Origin: Devosia aurantiaca
GTDB lineage: Bacteria; Pseudomonadota; Alphaproteobacteria; Rhizobiales; Devosiaceae
NCBI RefSeq assembly: GCF_011058215.1
Contig: NZ_JAALFG010000001.1
Coordinates: 5,001 to 69,000, forward strand
Direction: 5' to 3'
DNA length: 64,000 nt
Under the pieces are notes generated by a model, which saw only the letters and a program-made list of their open reading frames with translations, was not told the origin of the DNA and did not search any database. A program made the translations under genes and the position numbers. This document shows positions 17,686-27,700 of this stretch, piece after piece (position 1 is the first letter of the stretch; every line of letters starts with the position of its first letter).

Positions 17686-18552
17686 TTATTTGCGGCCGAT
17701 TTTGTCGAGCGTCGCAAAATCCTCGTCGCTGAGCTTGATGGCAGCAGCGGCAACATTGTCCTCGAGATGCTTGACCTTGCCCGTGCCCGGGATCGGCAGG
17801 ATCACTGGCGAGCGCTTCAGCAGCCAGGCAAGCGCGATCTGGCTGCCGCTGGCCTCATGCTTTTGCATCACTTCGCGCGCCGCATCCTGGCCCTCGACCA
17901 GATCGCCACCGGCCAGCGGGAACCATGGAATGAAGCCGATGCCGTTCTTTTCGCAATAGTCGAGCACCGCTTCGCTCTTGCGGCTGGCGAGGTTGTAGTG
18001 GTTCTGCACCGTTACAACCTTGAAGTACTTTTGCGCTTCCTCGACATCGGCAACGCTGACCTCGCTAAGCCCCACATGGCGGATCAGCCCTTCCTTCTGC
18101 ATATCGGCAATGACACCGAACTGCTCGGCACGGGGCGTCTTGGTCTCGATGCGGTGCAGCTGCCAAAGGTCGATCTGCTCGAGCTTGAGGCGGCGAAGGC
18201 TCGTCATCACGCCCTGGCGTAAAAATTCGGGACGCGCCAACTGATGCCATTCGTCCGGCCCGGTGCGCGTCAGCCCGCTCTTGGTCGCAACGATCGTGCC
18301 TTCGCTATAAGGCGCCAGCGCCTCGCCGATCAGCTCCTCGCTGATATAGGGGCCATAGCTTTCCGCCGTATCGATCAAGTTGACGTTAAGCTCAGGCAGG
18401 CGCTTTAGCACACGCAGCACCTCCTCGCGATCTTCCGGCGGGCCCCAGATTCCCTTGCCGACGATGCGCATGGCTCCAAAGCCGAGACGGTTGACGGTAA
18501 GATCACCGCCAATAGCGAAAGTCCCCGACAGGGATGCGTCGAGTTGAGCCAT
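17686..18552 (-). CDS. Aldo/keto reductase
   Basis: NADPH-dependent carbonyl reductase with a TIM barrel, 288 residues. Catalytic tetrad recognisable: Asp and Tyr in [19 protein letters not shown], Lys in IVATKSGL, His in LWQLHRIE. The cofactor end is [19 protein letters not shown]. It belongs to the YdbC/oxidoreductase-like subgroup with an N-terminal [20 protein letters not shown] lies 6 bases before the ATG. It is 20 bp downstream of the DUF1178 gene on the same strand, so it may be the last gene of the comF-grxC-nit2-DUF1178 transcript. Substrate unknown. Confidence 0.9.
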   Translation of the reverse strand: MAQLDASLSGTFAIGGDLTVNRLGFGAMRIVGKGIWGPPEDREEVLRVLKRLPELNVNLIDTAESYGPYISEELIGEALAPYSEGTIVATKSGLTRTGPDEWHQLARPEFLRQGVMTSLRRLKLEQIDLWQLHRIETKTPRAEQFGVIADMQKEGLIRHVGLSEVSVADVEEAQKYFKVVTVQNHYNLASRKSEAVLDYCEKNGIGFIPWFPLAGGDLVEGQDAAREVMQKHEASGSQIALAWLLKRSPVILPIPGTGKVKHLEDNVAAAAIKLSDEDFATLDKIGRK

Positions 18553-18572
18553 TCTTTTTCTCCTATGGGAGG

Positions 18573-18995
18573 TTAGTTGTCGTCGCCAACATCCGGCAAC
18601 GGCAAAAATTCGATGCCGTCATCGAGTAAAGCCGCAACCTCGTCGCGGGTTGCTTCACCAAAGATGGCGCGCTCGTCGGCCTCTTCGAAGTGAATCTTGC
18701 GCGCCTCCTCGGCAAAGCGGTCGCCAACATTTTCAGCCGTGCTGACGACCCTGCGCCGGTATTCGCGCAGCATCTCGCGAAACTTGACCGCGTCGGGATG
18801 CATCGACGAAACCGAAACCCGCTCGCCATCGGTGCGCGCCACGGCCGGTGCCATTGGTGCCTTTTCGACATGCGCGTCGCCGCATTGGGCACAGGCGACG
18901 ATGCCGCGCGCCTGCTGCTCGTCATAGGCCGCGGCATTCTTGAACCAGGCCTCGAAGCGGTGGCCCTGCGCACACTGGAGAGAGTAGCTGATCAC
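18573..18995 (-). CDS. DUF1178 family protein
   Basis: About 140 residues. The N-terminus [32 protein letters not shown] with [16 protein letters not shown] is the DUF1178 zinc-ribbon-like signature; a helical, acidic C-terminal half ([22 protein letters not shown]) follows. The GTG at 18995 is chosen because family members begin right at this point; the longer frame would overlap the upstream nit2 gene. Conserved next to nit2 and grxC, which hints at a role in thiol or stress metabolism, but no function is established. Confidence 0.82.
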   Translation of the reverse strand: MISYSLQCAQGHRFEAWFKNAAAYDEQQARGIVACAQCGDAHVEKAPMAPAVARTDGERVSVSSMHPDAVKFREMLREYRRRVVSTAENVGDRFAEEARKIHFEEADERAIFGEATRDEVAALLDDGIEFLPLPDVGDDN

Positions 18996-19020
18996 GATAG
19001 TGCCGATATAGGTCTGCCGC

Positions 19021-19848
19021 TCAACGCTGGGAAGAGGGCATGGCAAAATCGCGCGCATTGGCCAAAGCCGGCACCCTGCCCCGCGCCTCGATCACCGCCG
19101 CCGCATCGATCTCGGCGACAAGCACGCCCGGCTCGTCATGGTCGAGCTCTGCAATGACCTTGCCCCAAGGGTCGATGATCAGCGAATGTCCATAGGTCGC
19201 GCGCCCGTTCTGGTGCGTCCCCCCTTGTGCCGCCGCGATCACATAAGACCCTGTTTCGATCGCCCGTGCCCGCAGCAGCACATGCCAATGCGCCTGGCCG
19301 GTCGGCACCGTAAAGGCTGCAGGCACAGCGATGAGGTTTGCTCCTGCATTGGCCAGCGCATTGAAGAGGCGCGGAAAACGCATGTCGTAGCAGATGGCAA
19401 AACCGAGCGTGATTTCGCCCAGGTCGGCCGTCACCGCCACGTCGCCACCCCGATAGGTCGCGCTTTCGCGATACGCGTTGAGCCCGGCGATATCGGCATC
19501 GAAGAGGTGGATCTTGTCATAGGTGGCCACCTGCCGCCCGTCCGGCCCGAACAGCACCGAACGATTGGCAAAGCGCCCATCCTCGAGCGGGATCGGCAGC
19601 GACCCCACCTGCACGAACATGCCGTGCTGCTGCGCCAGCTCACCCACGGCCGCCAGCTGCGGATGCCCCTCGAACGGCGCCGCCACCGAGCGCAACTGCT
19701 CCCGGTTTTCCGGGAAGATCATCGTCACTTCCGGGGTCAGCGCATACTGGGCGCCCTGCGCCGCCGCCTCCGCCAGAAGCGGTTCGAGCGCGCGAAGGTT
19801 GGCCTCGGGGTCGAGCCCCGAGCGCATCTGGATAGCTGCGACTTTCAC
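19021..19848 (-). CDS. Carbon-nitrogen hydrolase, Nit2-like (deaminated glutathione amidase type)
   Basis: 275 residues of the nitrilase superfamily. Catalytic triad visible: Glu40 (ALTPE), Lys112 (YDKIHLFD) and Cys153 (FAICYDMRFP). Closest to the Nit1/Nit2 branch, which hydrolyses deaminated glutathione or omega-amides, and the adjoining glutaredoxin gene agrees with a glutathione link. Start is GTG at 19848 (reading KVAAIQM), four bases after the grxC stop; no strong ribosome binding site, so translation may be coupled. The exact substrate is inferred. Confidence 0.88.
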   Translation of the reverse strand: MKVAAIQMRSGLDPEANLRALEPLLAEAAAQGAQYALTPEVTMIFPENREQLRSVAAPFEGHPQLAAVGELAQQHGMFVQVGSLPIPLEDGRFANRSVLFGPDGRQVATYDKIHLFDADIAGLNAYRESATYRGGDVAVTADLGEITLGFAICYDMRFPRLFNALANAGANLIAVPAAFTVPTGQAHWHVLLRARAIETGSYVIAAAQGGTHQNGRATYGHSLIIDPWGKVIAELDHDEPGVLVAEIDAAAVIEARGRVPALANARDFAMPSSQR

Positions 19849-19852
19849 TTTG

Positions 19853-20107
19853 CTATTGCGCCAGAAGCGGATCGAGGCCGCCACGGCGATCAAGCGCCGC
19901 GATGTCGTCGTAACCGCCGATATGGGCGTCATCGATAAAGATCTGCGGCACAGTCCGGCGGCCATTGGCGCGCTGCGTCATGGCTTCACGCAAGGAGGGA
20001 TCGAGCACGGTGATTTCGTCGAACTCGGCGCCCTTTTCGTTGAGCAGCGACTTAGCCGCGTGGCAATAGGGGCAGGTGGGGGTGGTGTAGATCTCGATCT
20101 TGGCCAT
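19853..20107 (-). CDS. grxC: Glutaredoxin 3
   Basis: 84-residue dithiol glutaredoxin. Active site CPYC at Cys12 and Cys15, the cis-proline segment TVPQIFIDD and the glutathione-binding GGYDD are all present. Reduces disulfides and glutathionylated proteins with glutathione. Start ATG at 20107 has GGAG eight bases before it; an upstream in-frame start would add 22 unrelated residues. Lies between comF and nit2. Confidence 0.94.
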   Translation of the reverse strand: MAKIEIYTTPTCPYCHAAKSLLNEKGAEFDEITVLDPSLREAMTQRANGRRTVPQIFIDDAHIGGYDDIAALDRRGGLDPLLAQ

Positions 20108-20135
20108 GGCTCGGCTCCGAAAACTCATATTGATC

Positions 20136-20941
20136 TTATATGGGCACATCGTCGCCAATGACAACGCGGGCAAAGGTCAACACATCGACCTGCTCTGCTC
20201 CGCCCTTCTTCAATGCCCGCGTCACGGCCTTGACCGTGGCGCCCGTCGTATAAACATCGTCTACCAGAACAACCGGCCGCCCCGCCAACCGTTCAAGCGC
20301 CCGCGGATGCGTGACGAATGCGCCCTGCACATTGCGCAAGCGCCCATGGCCCGAAAGCCCCACCTGTTGCCGCGTCCTTTTGCGCCGCGCGACCAGGTGC
20401 GGGTCGACGGTGAGCCCAGTAATGCGGCCGACCGTCTGCGCCAACAGCAGGGATTGGTTATAGCGCCGGAAGCGCAGACGACTGGGATGGAGCGGCACCG
20501 GCACAAGCACGGGCTCTGCCTCCCAGAACTCGCGTCCGGCCGCCGCCATCAGCCGCCCGCAAAGGTCGCGAGTTCGACCCGGTCTCCATATTTGAGCCGG
20601 CTCACCAGCGTCCCGACCATCTCGCCATAGGCAAGCGCCGCCCGCGCCCGCCCGAAGGGTGGCGGATCGGCAATGGCTTCCGCCGACAACATTCCGACGC
20701 CCTCGTCCGTCTCAAAAGGGAGTCCAAGTACCGGACAGAACGGCGGCGTGATCGGTCGCAATTGCGTGAAGCACGAGGCACAGAGGCCACCACCCTCAGC
20801 CAGTGGCGCGCCGCAGGCATCGCAAACCGGCGGATAAAGCTGTTCCAACATGGCAAGGCCCATCCGCCGCAAACCACCGGCGGTTCGCGCCACAAGGCTC
20901 CGTGCTTTGACTTCGTCTTCCCCCAAGACCATAAGGACCAT
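20136..20941 (-). CDS. ComF family protein (one frame break)
   Basis: About 268 residues after repair. N-terminal double zinc ribbon (YPPVCDACGAPL, GGLCASCFTQL) followed by a phosphoribosyltransferase domain with the PRPP loop VVLVDDVYTTGATVKA near the C-terminus. ComF helps import single-stranded DNA in naturally competent species, but in most alphaproteobacteria the role is unproven. The frame ends early at ATFAGG; one base added in the GGG at 20556-20558 gives ATFAGRLMAAAGREFW. The exact start is uncertain: two close ATGs at 20941 and 20932 lack a good ribosome binding site. Divergent from the methyltransferase gene. Confidence 0.85.
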
Positions 20942-20976
20942 TATTGTCCCGAGCCGGCCCCGGCGAAAGCCCCTTC

Positions 20977-21801
20977 ATGTCCGCCCCGCCCCGTCTTTTC
21001 GACCCCGCCCAAATCCGCCACAACCTGTATCGCCGCCAGGGCAGTGCCAATTTCGTGCGTGACCTCGTGGTCGAGGACCTGCAGGACCGTCTCGGCGCCC
21101 ACAAGCGCGATTTTTCGCGTGCCATCCTGATCGGTCCGGACGCGGCGACGCTCCCCGACACGCTCTTCACCGCCAACGGCCCAGTGACCGCTCAACGCGT
21201 CGAGGCCTTTGACGGTGACTTCCCCGACCTGCCACCAGGCGAGCACGACCTCATCGTTTCGCTGCTGCATCTTCAGGCCGTCGACGACGTCCCCGGCCAC
21301 CTCGCCCGCTTGCGGCGCGTGTTGAAGCCCGACGGCCTCCTGCTTGCAGCCTTTCTGGGCGGTGAAACGCTGAGCGAGCTGCGCGAGGCTTTCCTTGCCG
21401 CAGATCTCGACGTCTCGGGCGGCGCCTCTGCTCGCGTGGCGCCCATGACTCAGGTGCGCGATGCCGGCGCCCTGCTGCAGCGCGCCGGCTTTGCCCTTCC
21501 CGTCGCCGACGTAGAAACCCATCGCGTGCGCTATTCCAGTCCCTTCGCCCTGATGGCCGAACTCAAGGCCTTGGGTGCCGCCAATCCGCTGGCCGATCGC
21601 CCGCGCCGCTTCGCGACACGCACTCTGCTAGCCACCGCAGCCCAGGCTTACGCCAGCCGCGATGCCGATCCCGATGGCCGCATCCGCGCAACGCTCGAAA
21701 TCATATGGCTCGCCGGATGGGTCCCGCATGAAAGCCAGCAGCAGCCGCTGCGGCCCGGAAGCGCCACCGTCAGCATGCGCGACGTCCTGGGAAAAACCTG
21801 A
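20977..21801 (+). CDS. SAM-dependent methyltransferase (BioC/NDUFAF5-like)
   Basis: 274 residues. The opening FDPAQIRHNLYRRQG and the block HDLIVSLLHLQAVDDVPGHLARLRRVLKPDGLLLAAFLGGETLSELR match alphaproteobacterial class I methyltransferases annotated as BioC-like or NDUFAF5-like. In mitochondria NDUFAF5 hydroxylates a complex I arginine, so a complex I assembly role is possible. Motif I is weak (AILIGPDAA), as in that group. Divergent from comF, with 35 bp between starts. Start at 20977 is chosen from the family N-terminus; a GTG-free longer frame begins 11 codons earlier. Confidence 0.8.
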   Translation: MSAPPRLFDPAQIRHNLYRRQGSANFVRDLVVEDLQDRLGAHKRDFSRAILIGPDAATLPDTLFTANGPVTAQRVEAFDGDFPDLPPGEHDLIVSLLHLQAVDDVPGHLARLRRVLKPDGLLLAAFLGGETLSELREAFLAADLDVSGGASARVAPMTQVRDAGALLQRAGFALPVADVETHRVRYSSPFALMAELKALGAANPLADRPRRFATRTLLATAAQAYASRDADPDGRIRATLEIIWLAGWVPHESQQQPLRPGSATVSMRDVLGKT

Positions 21802-21906
21802 TCGCCACTGCCCATATTTGTGATCAGCGTTGCAGCATCTTTTGCGGCCTCGGCCGCATTCGACCAGCCAACTGCTTTTATCACCGGATAATCGGCTGTC
21901 GCTCCA

Positions 21907-22272
21907 ATGACCTCACCCTTCACCGTCCTCATCGTCGAAGATGAGCCGCTGTTGCGGATGAACATTTCTGATCGCCTGGATGACCTTGGCTTCCATGTGC
22001 TCGAGGCCGCCAATGCCGACGAGGCTATCGCTATGCTCGCCGATCGCAGCGATGTGCAGGTCATGTTCACCGATATCGACATGCCCGGCAGCATGGATGG
22101 GCTGAAATTGGCTGCCGCCGTTCGTGATCGATGGCCACCGATCAGGATCATCGTGACCTCCGGCCATCGTCGTGTCGGTGCGGATGACTTGCCTTCGGGC
22201 AGCCGCTTTTTCGGCAAGCCCTACCATCCCGAAGCTGTAGCCAGCGCCATGCGCGAAATGCTCGCCGTGTGA
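21907..22272 (+). CDS. Single-domain response regulator
   Basis: 121-residue CheY-like receiver with no output domain. Acidic pocket in VEDEP, phospho-acceptor Asp in FTDIDMPG, Thr/Ser in VTSGH, Lys in FFGKPY. Such proteins act as phosphotransfer intermediates or bind target proteins; no histidine kinase gene lies nearby. Start ATG at 21907 lacks a clear ribosome binding site. Partner unknown. Confidence 0.88.
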   Translation: MTSPFTVLIVEDEPLLRMNISDRLDDLGFHVLEAANADEAIAMLADRSDVQVMFTDIDMPGSMDGLKLAAAVRDRWPPIRIIVTSGHRRVGADDLPSGSRFFGKPYHPEAVASAMREMLAV

Positions 22273-22342
22273 CAGCAAACGCCCCCGGGAACCCGCGCTT
22301 CGCTAGTCCATTGCCAAACAATGGATCTTGGAGGCTGTCACT

Positions 22343-22693
22343 ATGTCATCGCGCGTTCACGGCATCATCGACTATCTCGTGGCCGCCGTCTTGCTGCTGG
22401 CTCCCTACCTCTTCGGCTTTGCCGACGGCGGACCTGCACAGATGGTACCTACGGTTTCGGCTATCGCCATCATCATCGTCAGCCTCATTACCCGCTACGA
22501 GCTCTCCGTCGCCAAACTCATCCCCTACTCCATACACCTGGTGCTGGACGTCCTGGTCGGCCTCGTCCTCCTCGTCTCCCCCTGGCTCTTCAACTTCGCC
22601 GATCAGATCTGGTGGCCCCATGTCCTGGTGGGCGTCCTCAGCTTCATCGTCGTCGCGCTGAGCTGGAGCGGCCGGCCCGCGAATTTGGGGTGA
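22343..22693 (+). CDS. SPW repeat membrane protein
   Basis: 116 residues with four predicted membrane helices (IIDYLVAAVLLLAPYLFGF, VPTVSAIAIIIVSLI, HLVLDVLVGLVLLVSPWLF, HVLVGVLSFIVVALSW). The pair of SPW-like turns (APYLFGFAD and SPWLFNFAD) marks the SPW repeat family of small integral membrane proteins of unknown role. Start at 22343 is chosen because TTGGAGG is positioned as its ribosome binding site. Stands alone downstream of the response regulator gene. Confidence 0.8.
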   Translation: MSSRVHGIIDYLVAAVLLLAPYLFGFADGGPAQMVPTVSAIAIIIVSLITRYELSVAKLIPYSIHLVLDVLVGLVLLVSPWLFNFADQIWWPHVLVGVLSFIVVALSWSGRPANLG

Positions 22694-22698
22694 AGGTC

Positions 22699-22863
22699 GC
22701 CCCCTTCCGAGCGCCGCTAGGCTCGTTCCTCTCAAGCTCTGCTTGCCTTCCCCTCCGAGGGGGAAGGTAAACGCAGTGGTGACACAGCCCCAGTGCTTAC
22801 CCTCCCCCTTGAGGGGAGGGTACCGGCGCTAGGGCGCAGGCCGTAGCAAAGGTAGGGAGGGGG
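22699..22863. repeat. Intergenic repeat, family B (copy 1)
   Basis: About 165 bp running from CCCCCTTCCGAGCGCCGCTAGG to GGTAGGGAGGGGG. Two internal hairpins: CTTCCCCC/GGGGGAAG type near 22749 and CCCTCCCC/GGGGAGGG near 22800. A second copy lies at 28257-28436 in the opposite orientation. Confidence 0.75.
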
Positions 22864-22896
22864 TATCGATACCTCCGCAGCCTCAGTCCAAAAACA

Positions 22897-22922
22897 AAAA
22901 GGCCGGCATCGCTGCCGGCCTT
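22897..22922 (-). terminator. Rho-independent terminator of carD
   Basis: Perfect stem AAAGGCCGGC/GCCGGCCTTT with a 6-base loop and a T-rich tail on the minus strand, starting 24 bases after the carD stop codon. Confidence 0.92.
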
Positions 22923-22945
22923 TGTCATTTCACTTCGCAAACAGC

Positions 22946-23515
22946 TTACGCCGCAGCTTCTTCGTCGCTTTCGCTCTCAGCCGCATCGGCCTTGGTGCGC
23001 TTGGGGCTCTTGGCGAGCTGCTTTTCGATGGCCTGAACGGCCTCGGTCAGCGTCAGCTTCTTGACCGAACCGACTTCGCGGCTCATGCGATCCATGGCCT
23101 GCTCGAACAGCTGGCGTTCGGAGTAGCTCTGCTCGGGCTGGTCTTCGGAGCGATAAAGGTCGCGGACCACTTCGGAAATCGCGATCAGGTCGCCCGAATT
23201 GATCTTTGCTTCATATTCCTGAGCGCGGCGCGACCACATGGTGCGCTTGACACGGGCGCGGCCGGTCACGGTATCGAGTGCCTTCTTGATCTCGTCTTCT
23301 TCGGCGAGCTTGCGCATGCCGACCGACTTGACCTTGGCAACGGGGACGCGAAGGGTCAGCTTGTCCTGCTCGAAGCTGATCACGAACAGCTCGAGGGTCA
23401 GGCCAGCGACTTCCTGCTCTTCAATGGAGACGATCAAACCGACACCATGGGCGGGGTAGACGACATATTCGCCTGTCTTGAACCCGAGCCGTGTCTGAAC
23501 CTTCTTGGCTACCAT
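22946..23515 (-). CDS. carD: CarD family transcriptional regulator
   Basis: 189-residue RNA-polymerase-binding regulator that stabilises open promoter complexes, notably at rRNA promoters, in alphaproteobacteria and actinobacteria. N-terminal Tudor-like RNAP-interaction domain (FKTGEYVVYPAHGVGLIVSIEEQE), then the helical DNA-contact domain (MWSRRAQEYEAKINSGDLIAISEVVRDLYR), then a Lys/Glu-rich disordered tail (KSPKRTKADAAESESDEEAAA). AAGGAG precedes the ATG. Monocistronic with its own strong terminator. Confidence 0.95.
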   Translation of the reverse strand: MVAKKVQTRLGFKTGEYVVYPAHGVGLIVSIEEQEVAGLTLELFVISFEQDKLTLRVPVAKVKSVGMRKLAEEDEIKKALDTVTGRARVKRTMWSRRAQEYEAKINSGDLIAISEVVRDLYRSEDQPEQSYSERQLFEQAMDRMSREVGSVKKLTLTEAVQAIEKQLAKSPKRTKADAAESESDEEAAA

Positions 23516-23826
23516 AAACTGGAACTCCTTGTTGACGCCCCAATGGCAGGCTCCTTGCGGTAAGGACCAACCACTTCACTCGTTGCATGTCCGCTACCGG
23601 ACTTTGGTGCAGTCAAGCTCCATGCGCGTCGGGACCGCTTGTCCGACGCCCAGGAAACAGGAGATGTGTGTCAAAAAATCGTGCCTTGCGGCACGGGGGT
23701 GACGAGCTCAACTGCATGTGCAGAAGGCTATAGCACAAAATTTCAGCAGAATCAAAAGTTTCGAATCACCGCCGCGTCACGCTGGCAAGTGCAGCGGAGT
23801 CACACCGCACCGACACTCTGATGCGC
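23516..23826. other. Gene-free 311-bp stretch between carD and fdxA
   Basis: I see no coding frame, tRNA or strong terminator. Only short weak hairpins (TGCCTTGCGGCA near 23682) are present. It must carry the carD promoter. Confidence 0.4.
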
Positions 23827-24165
23827 TCAGTCGCCCTCGCCCGGAGCTTCCGAGAAATACTTGGCAAGCTTGCCTTCTTCGCCGTCGCGTTCCTTGGCCT
23901 CGGGCAGCTGCTCGCGCCGCTCGGTCAGGTTCGGCCACGCGGCCGAGAACTTGCGGTTGAGTTCAAGCCAGGCGTCGAGACCGCTTTCGGTATCAGGCTT
24001 GATCGCTTCGGCGGGGCATTCAGGCTCGCAAACGCCACAATCGATGCACTCGTCGGGATGGATCACCAGCATGTTTTCGCCTTCATAGAAGCAGTCCACC
24101 GGACACACTTCGACGCAGTCGGTATATTTGCAGGCAATGCAGTTGTCGGTGACGATATAGGTCAT
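23827..24165 (-). CDS. fdxA: 7Fe ferredoxin FdxA
   Basis: 112-residue low-potential electron carrier. The first cluster region has [14 protein letters not shown] (Cys9, 12, 17, 21, plus Cys25), the second [12 protein letters not shown] (from Cys40), giving the 3Fe-4S plus 4Fe-4S pattern of the Azotobacter-type ferredoxins. The C-terminal 50 residues ([21 protein letters not shown]) are the usual alphaproteobacterial extension. Located between carD and the S4 protein gene, an order I recall from related genomes. Confidence 0.95.
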   Translation of the reverse strand: MTYIVTDNCIACKYTDCVEVCPVDCFYEGENMLVIHPDECIDCGVCEPECPAEAIKPDTESGLDAWLELNRKFSAAWPNLTERREQLPEAKERDGEEGKLAKYFSEAPGEGD

Positions 24166-24314
24166 CTTCGGAGGGCTATCCCGATTAGGAAGCGGCTTAG
24201 CTCGGGGAAGGTAAGCGCGCCTGTCTCAACGATGCCGGTGCTAAACGGTTTCCGTGCCGGCTGCAATACTCGCACATGCGCGCTTTGGCGCAGCTCGTAG
24301 TGATGATGTTCGAG

Positions 24315-24382
24315 TAGACCTCATCCTAAGCCCGTCGAAGGACGAGGTCTTGGCAAGATGAAGGTGCAGGACCTCATGGGGG
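24315..24382. repeat. Intergenic repeat, family A (copy 2)
   Basis: Contains GTAGACCTCATCCTAAGCCC then GTCGAAGGACGAGGTC, and a further half unit GACCTCATGG near 24368. Lies between fdxA and the S4 protein gene. Confidence 0.6.
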
Positions 24383-24389
24383 TACATCC

Positions 24390-24794
24390 CTACTCCTCGT
24401 CCTCGATCAGCCGATCCGTCTCCCGCCGCTCTTTCTTGGTCGGCCGTCCTGATCCCGGCGCCCGCTCCGCAATTGCCGCGTCATAAACGGAGACTTCGGG
24501 CCGCGGCAGCGGCGGCGGCGAGATATCTTCATAAAGCCCCTGCGCTTCGCTGGCCGGCCCACGCCGCGATCCGGCATCGAGGATCCGCCACACGACCAGC
24601 CGGCCGTGCAGCGTCATGGTCAGGACATCCCCGGCGCCGACCTTGAGATCGGTGCGTTCGGTCCTTTCAGAATTAACCCGGACCGCCCCGCTTTCGATCA
24701 GCTTTTGCGCCAGCGTCCGCGATTTGACCGCGCGCGAGAAATGGAGGAACCGGTCGAGCCGCTCCTTGTGCGGCGCTGCGCCCGATTCCGTCAA
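24390..24794 (-). CDS. S4-domain RNA-binding protein (Hsp15-like)
   Basis: 134 residues. The S4 domain occupies about residues 8-75 (ERLDRFLHFSRAVKSRTLAQKLIESGAVRVN, VGAGDVLTM), as in Hsp15, which binds stalled 50S subunits carrying nascent chains. A Pro/Arg-rich tail ending RPTKKERRETDRLIEDEE follows. The start is TTG at 24794, directly after the helicase stop, so the two genes are almost certainly cotranscribed and coupled. Confidence 0.88.
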   Translation of the reverse strand: MTESGAAPHKERLDRFLHFSRAVKSRTLAQKLIESGAVRVNSERTERTDLKVGAGDVLTMTLHGRLVVWRILDAGSRRGPASEAQGLYEDISPPPLPRPEVSVYDAAIAERAPGSGRPTKKERRETDRLIEDEE

Positions 24795-27700
24795 TTACTC
24801 GGTCTTGCCGCGCAGGGCGGCGAGCTTGGCAAAGGGGCTATCGGGATCGAACACCACCTTGCGCTCTTCCCGTGCCGGACGCGCATTAGCGGCCGGACGC
24901 TCGTTCTTCTCCGGACGAGTACGGCGTTCTTCATCGCGTGGCCGCGTATGCGCCGGGCGTTCGTTCTTCGGACGTTCGTTCTTGGGCCGCTCGTTGCTCG
25001 GACGCTCATTGCTCGGGCGCTGCCCCGCATCGCCTTCCGGCCGGCGCTGGCCGCCCTTGGCATGGGCCGGGCGCGTGCGGTCGGGCCGGCGGTTCTGCCC
25101 CGCTTCGGCATCGCCTTCTGGCCGGCGGCGACCTTCCGGACGACGCGGCTGGTGATGGTCGTTGCGGCGGCCCGGGAACCAGACCTCGTCGAATTCCGGC
25201 TCCGCCGGGGCAGCAGCATCAGCCGGCGCGGCATCCGGCACGACACCCTCAGCCACAATCTCGACCGGAGCAGATTCGACGCCGACTTCATCCACGGCAT
25301 CGACGGTCGCCGAATTATCCTCCAGCACCGCTTCGAGCGCCGGCGCTTCCGCAGAAGCTTCGGCAGGCGCCGCAACCTTCGGCGTACGCCGCAGGCGATA
25401 CCCAAGCGAGGTGAGGATCGACGCAAAATCTTCGCCCGAACAGCCGAGCAGGCTGGTCATTTCGACGGTCGTGCGGAAGCCATTGCCTTCCGCGGCGCCG
25501 GCCGGCAGGTCGCCCGCATAGGGCCGACCGGCATCGAGCGCGATCAGCGGCCGGATGATGTCGGCGAGGCGCTCGAGAATATCGATGCGGACGGCGCGCT
25601 TGCCCGCCACCTTGAAGCCGGCAATCTCGTAAAGCCGCGGATCGACTTCCGGATCGACCAAAAAGCTCGTCCGGCCCGAAAGCACGATATGCGGAATGTC
25701 GGTGACGCCCGGCTGGCGCACGCCGCCATGCTTAAGCGCGAAAAGGATGATCGCCAGTTCGCGCGGCGCCGGCTTCAATGAGAGAGGCAGGTAGATATGG
25801 TAGGCGCCGAACTTGATGCCGAGCTTGCGCAGCTTGCCGCGCACGTCCTGGTCAAGCCCCTTGACCTCATCCGACACTGCGCCGCGCGGCAGGATGCCGA
25901 TGCCTTCAAACAGCTGATAGGCGATGCCGCGCGCCGTGCCCTCGATATCGGCTGGCGCTTCAAGGCTCATCACCTGCTCGAGCACGGTATTGATATGGTG
26001 CCGCAGCCAGAGCGACAGCCGGTCCTGCACCTTTTCGAGGTCCGGCCCGGTCAAGGTCTCGTCGGCAAGAATGATGATGCGCGGCCGGTAGATGCTGTCG
26101 CCCTCGGCCAGCTCGGCAACCACTTCGCCGCGCCAGCGCATGCGTCCGTCCGTCGCCAGCACGAATTCTTCGTTCGGCGCACCGCCGAGCCGCTCGGCGC
26201 GATTGTGGATCTCCGGCGCCACCACCGACTCGGCCGCCCCGCGCAGACCCTTGGCGTCCATGTCGCCGTCGTTGCGCGCCAGCGTGAAGCGGAAGCCCTC
26301 GATCGTTCCGATCAGATGGCCCTCGAGCCGCACTTCGCCTTGGCCGTTGATTTCAGGAGATACCATACGTTTGTCTTTCAGGTGGCGGAGCAGCACGCTG
26401 GTCCGTCGGTCGACGAAGCGCTGGGTTAGGCGCTCATGGAGCGCGTCACTCAGGCGGTCTTCAATATCCCGTGTCTTTTCGCGCCAATAAGCCGGGTCTT
26501 CAAGCCAGTTTTTGCGATTAGCGACAAAGGTCCAAGTCCGGATCTGCTTGATCCGGTTGCTCAGGGTATCGATATCGCCTTCACTGTTGTCGCAAAACCG
26601 CACCTGCTCGGCAATCCAATCCGCGTTGACGTGGCGGTTTCGTCTGAGATCGGTGAAGATGCGCGTAACGATCTCGCCATGCGCGGCGGGCGAAATTCCC
26701 TGGTAGTCGGGGATCTGGCAGCATTCCCACAAGAGCTTGACCGCTTCATGCCCGCGCGCCAGCGCCGCGCCCTCGTTGCGGGCAACAAATTCAAGCGCAT
26801 GCTGGTCCTTGGCCACCGGCACCCGCGTCAGCGTCCGATCATCCGGCGCCGCTTCCAGTGATCCACGCAGCCGCTCGATCGATGAAAAGTCGAGCACGCT
26901 GTTGCGCCATTGCACGACCTTGACCGGCTCGAAGTCATGCGTTTCGAGCTGCACCACGAGTTCTTCGTCGAACCCTTCGGTGCCGCCGGTCACCCCAAAG
27001 GTGCCATTATGCTTGTGCCGCCCCGCCCGCCCGGCGATCTGCCCGAGCTCGGACGGCGTCAGCGGCCGCGACTGATGACCATCGAATTTCGTATCGTCGG
27101 CAAAGGCCACATGGTGGATGTCGAGGTTGAGCCCCATGCCGATGGCATCGGTTGCGACCAGAAAATCCACATCGCCATTCTGGTAAAGCTCGACCTGGGC
27201 ATTGCGCGTGCGGGGTGACAGCGCACCCATCACTACGGCCGCCCCGCCCCGCTCGCGCCGGATCAGCTCCGCAATGGCATAGACCTGCCGCGCCGAAAAA
27301 GCGACGATGGCCGAGCGCGGCGGCTGCCGCGAAATCTTCTTCGACCCCGCATAGGTCAGCTGCGAAAATCGTGGCCGGTCGATGATCTCGACATGCGGCA
27401 CGAGCTTTCTGACCACATTGGCCATCGTGCCCGAGCCCAGCAGCAGTGTCTCATGAAAGCCGCGTGCCCTGAGGATCCGGTCGGTGAAGATATGCCCGCG
27501 GTCGAAGTCGATCGCCGTCTGGATCTCGTCGATAGCAACGCAATCGACATGGATGTCCATGGGCATCGCTTCCACCGTCGCCACCCAATAGCGCGGCTTG
27601 GCGGGCACGATGCGCTCTTCGCCGGTGATCAGCGCCACCGCCTGCTCGCCTACCCGCTCCACGACGCGCTGATAGACCTCGCGTGCCAAAAGGCGCAGCG

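Noticed and set aside
24606..25781. A 391-codon plus-strand open frame
   Set aside because: It is the antisense shadow of the helicase tail; its protein is rich in Arg and Ala with no motif, and the minus-strand helicase is unambiguous.
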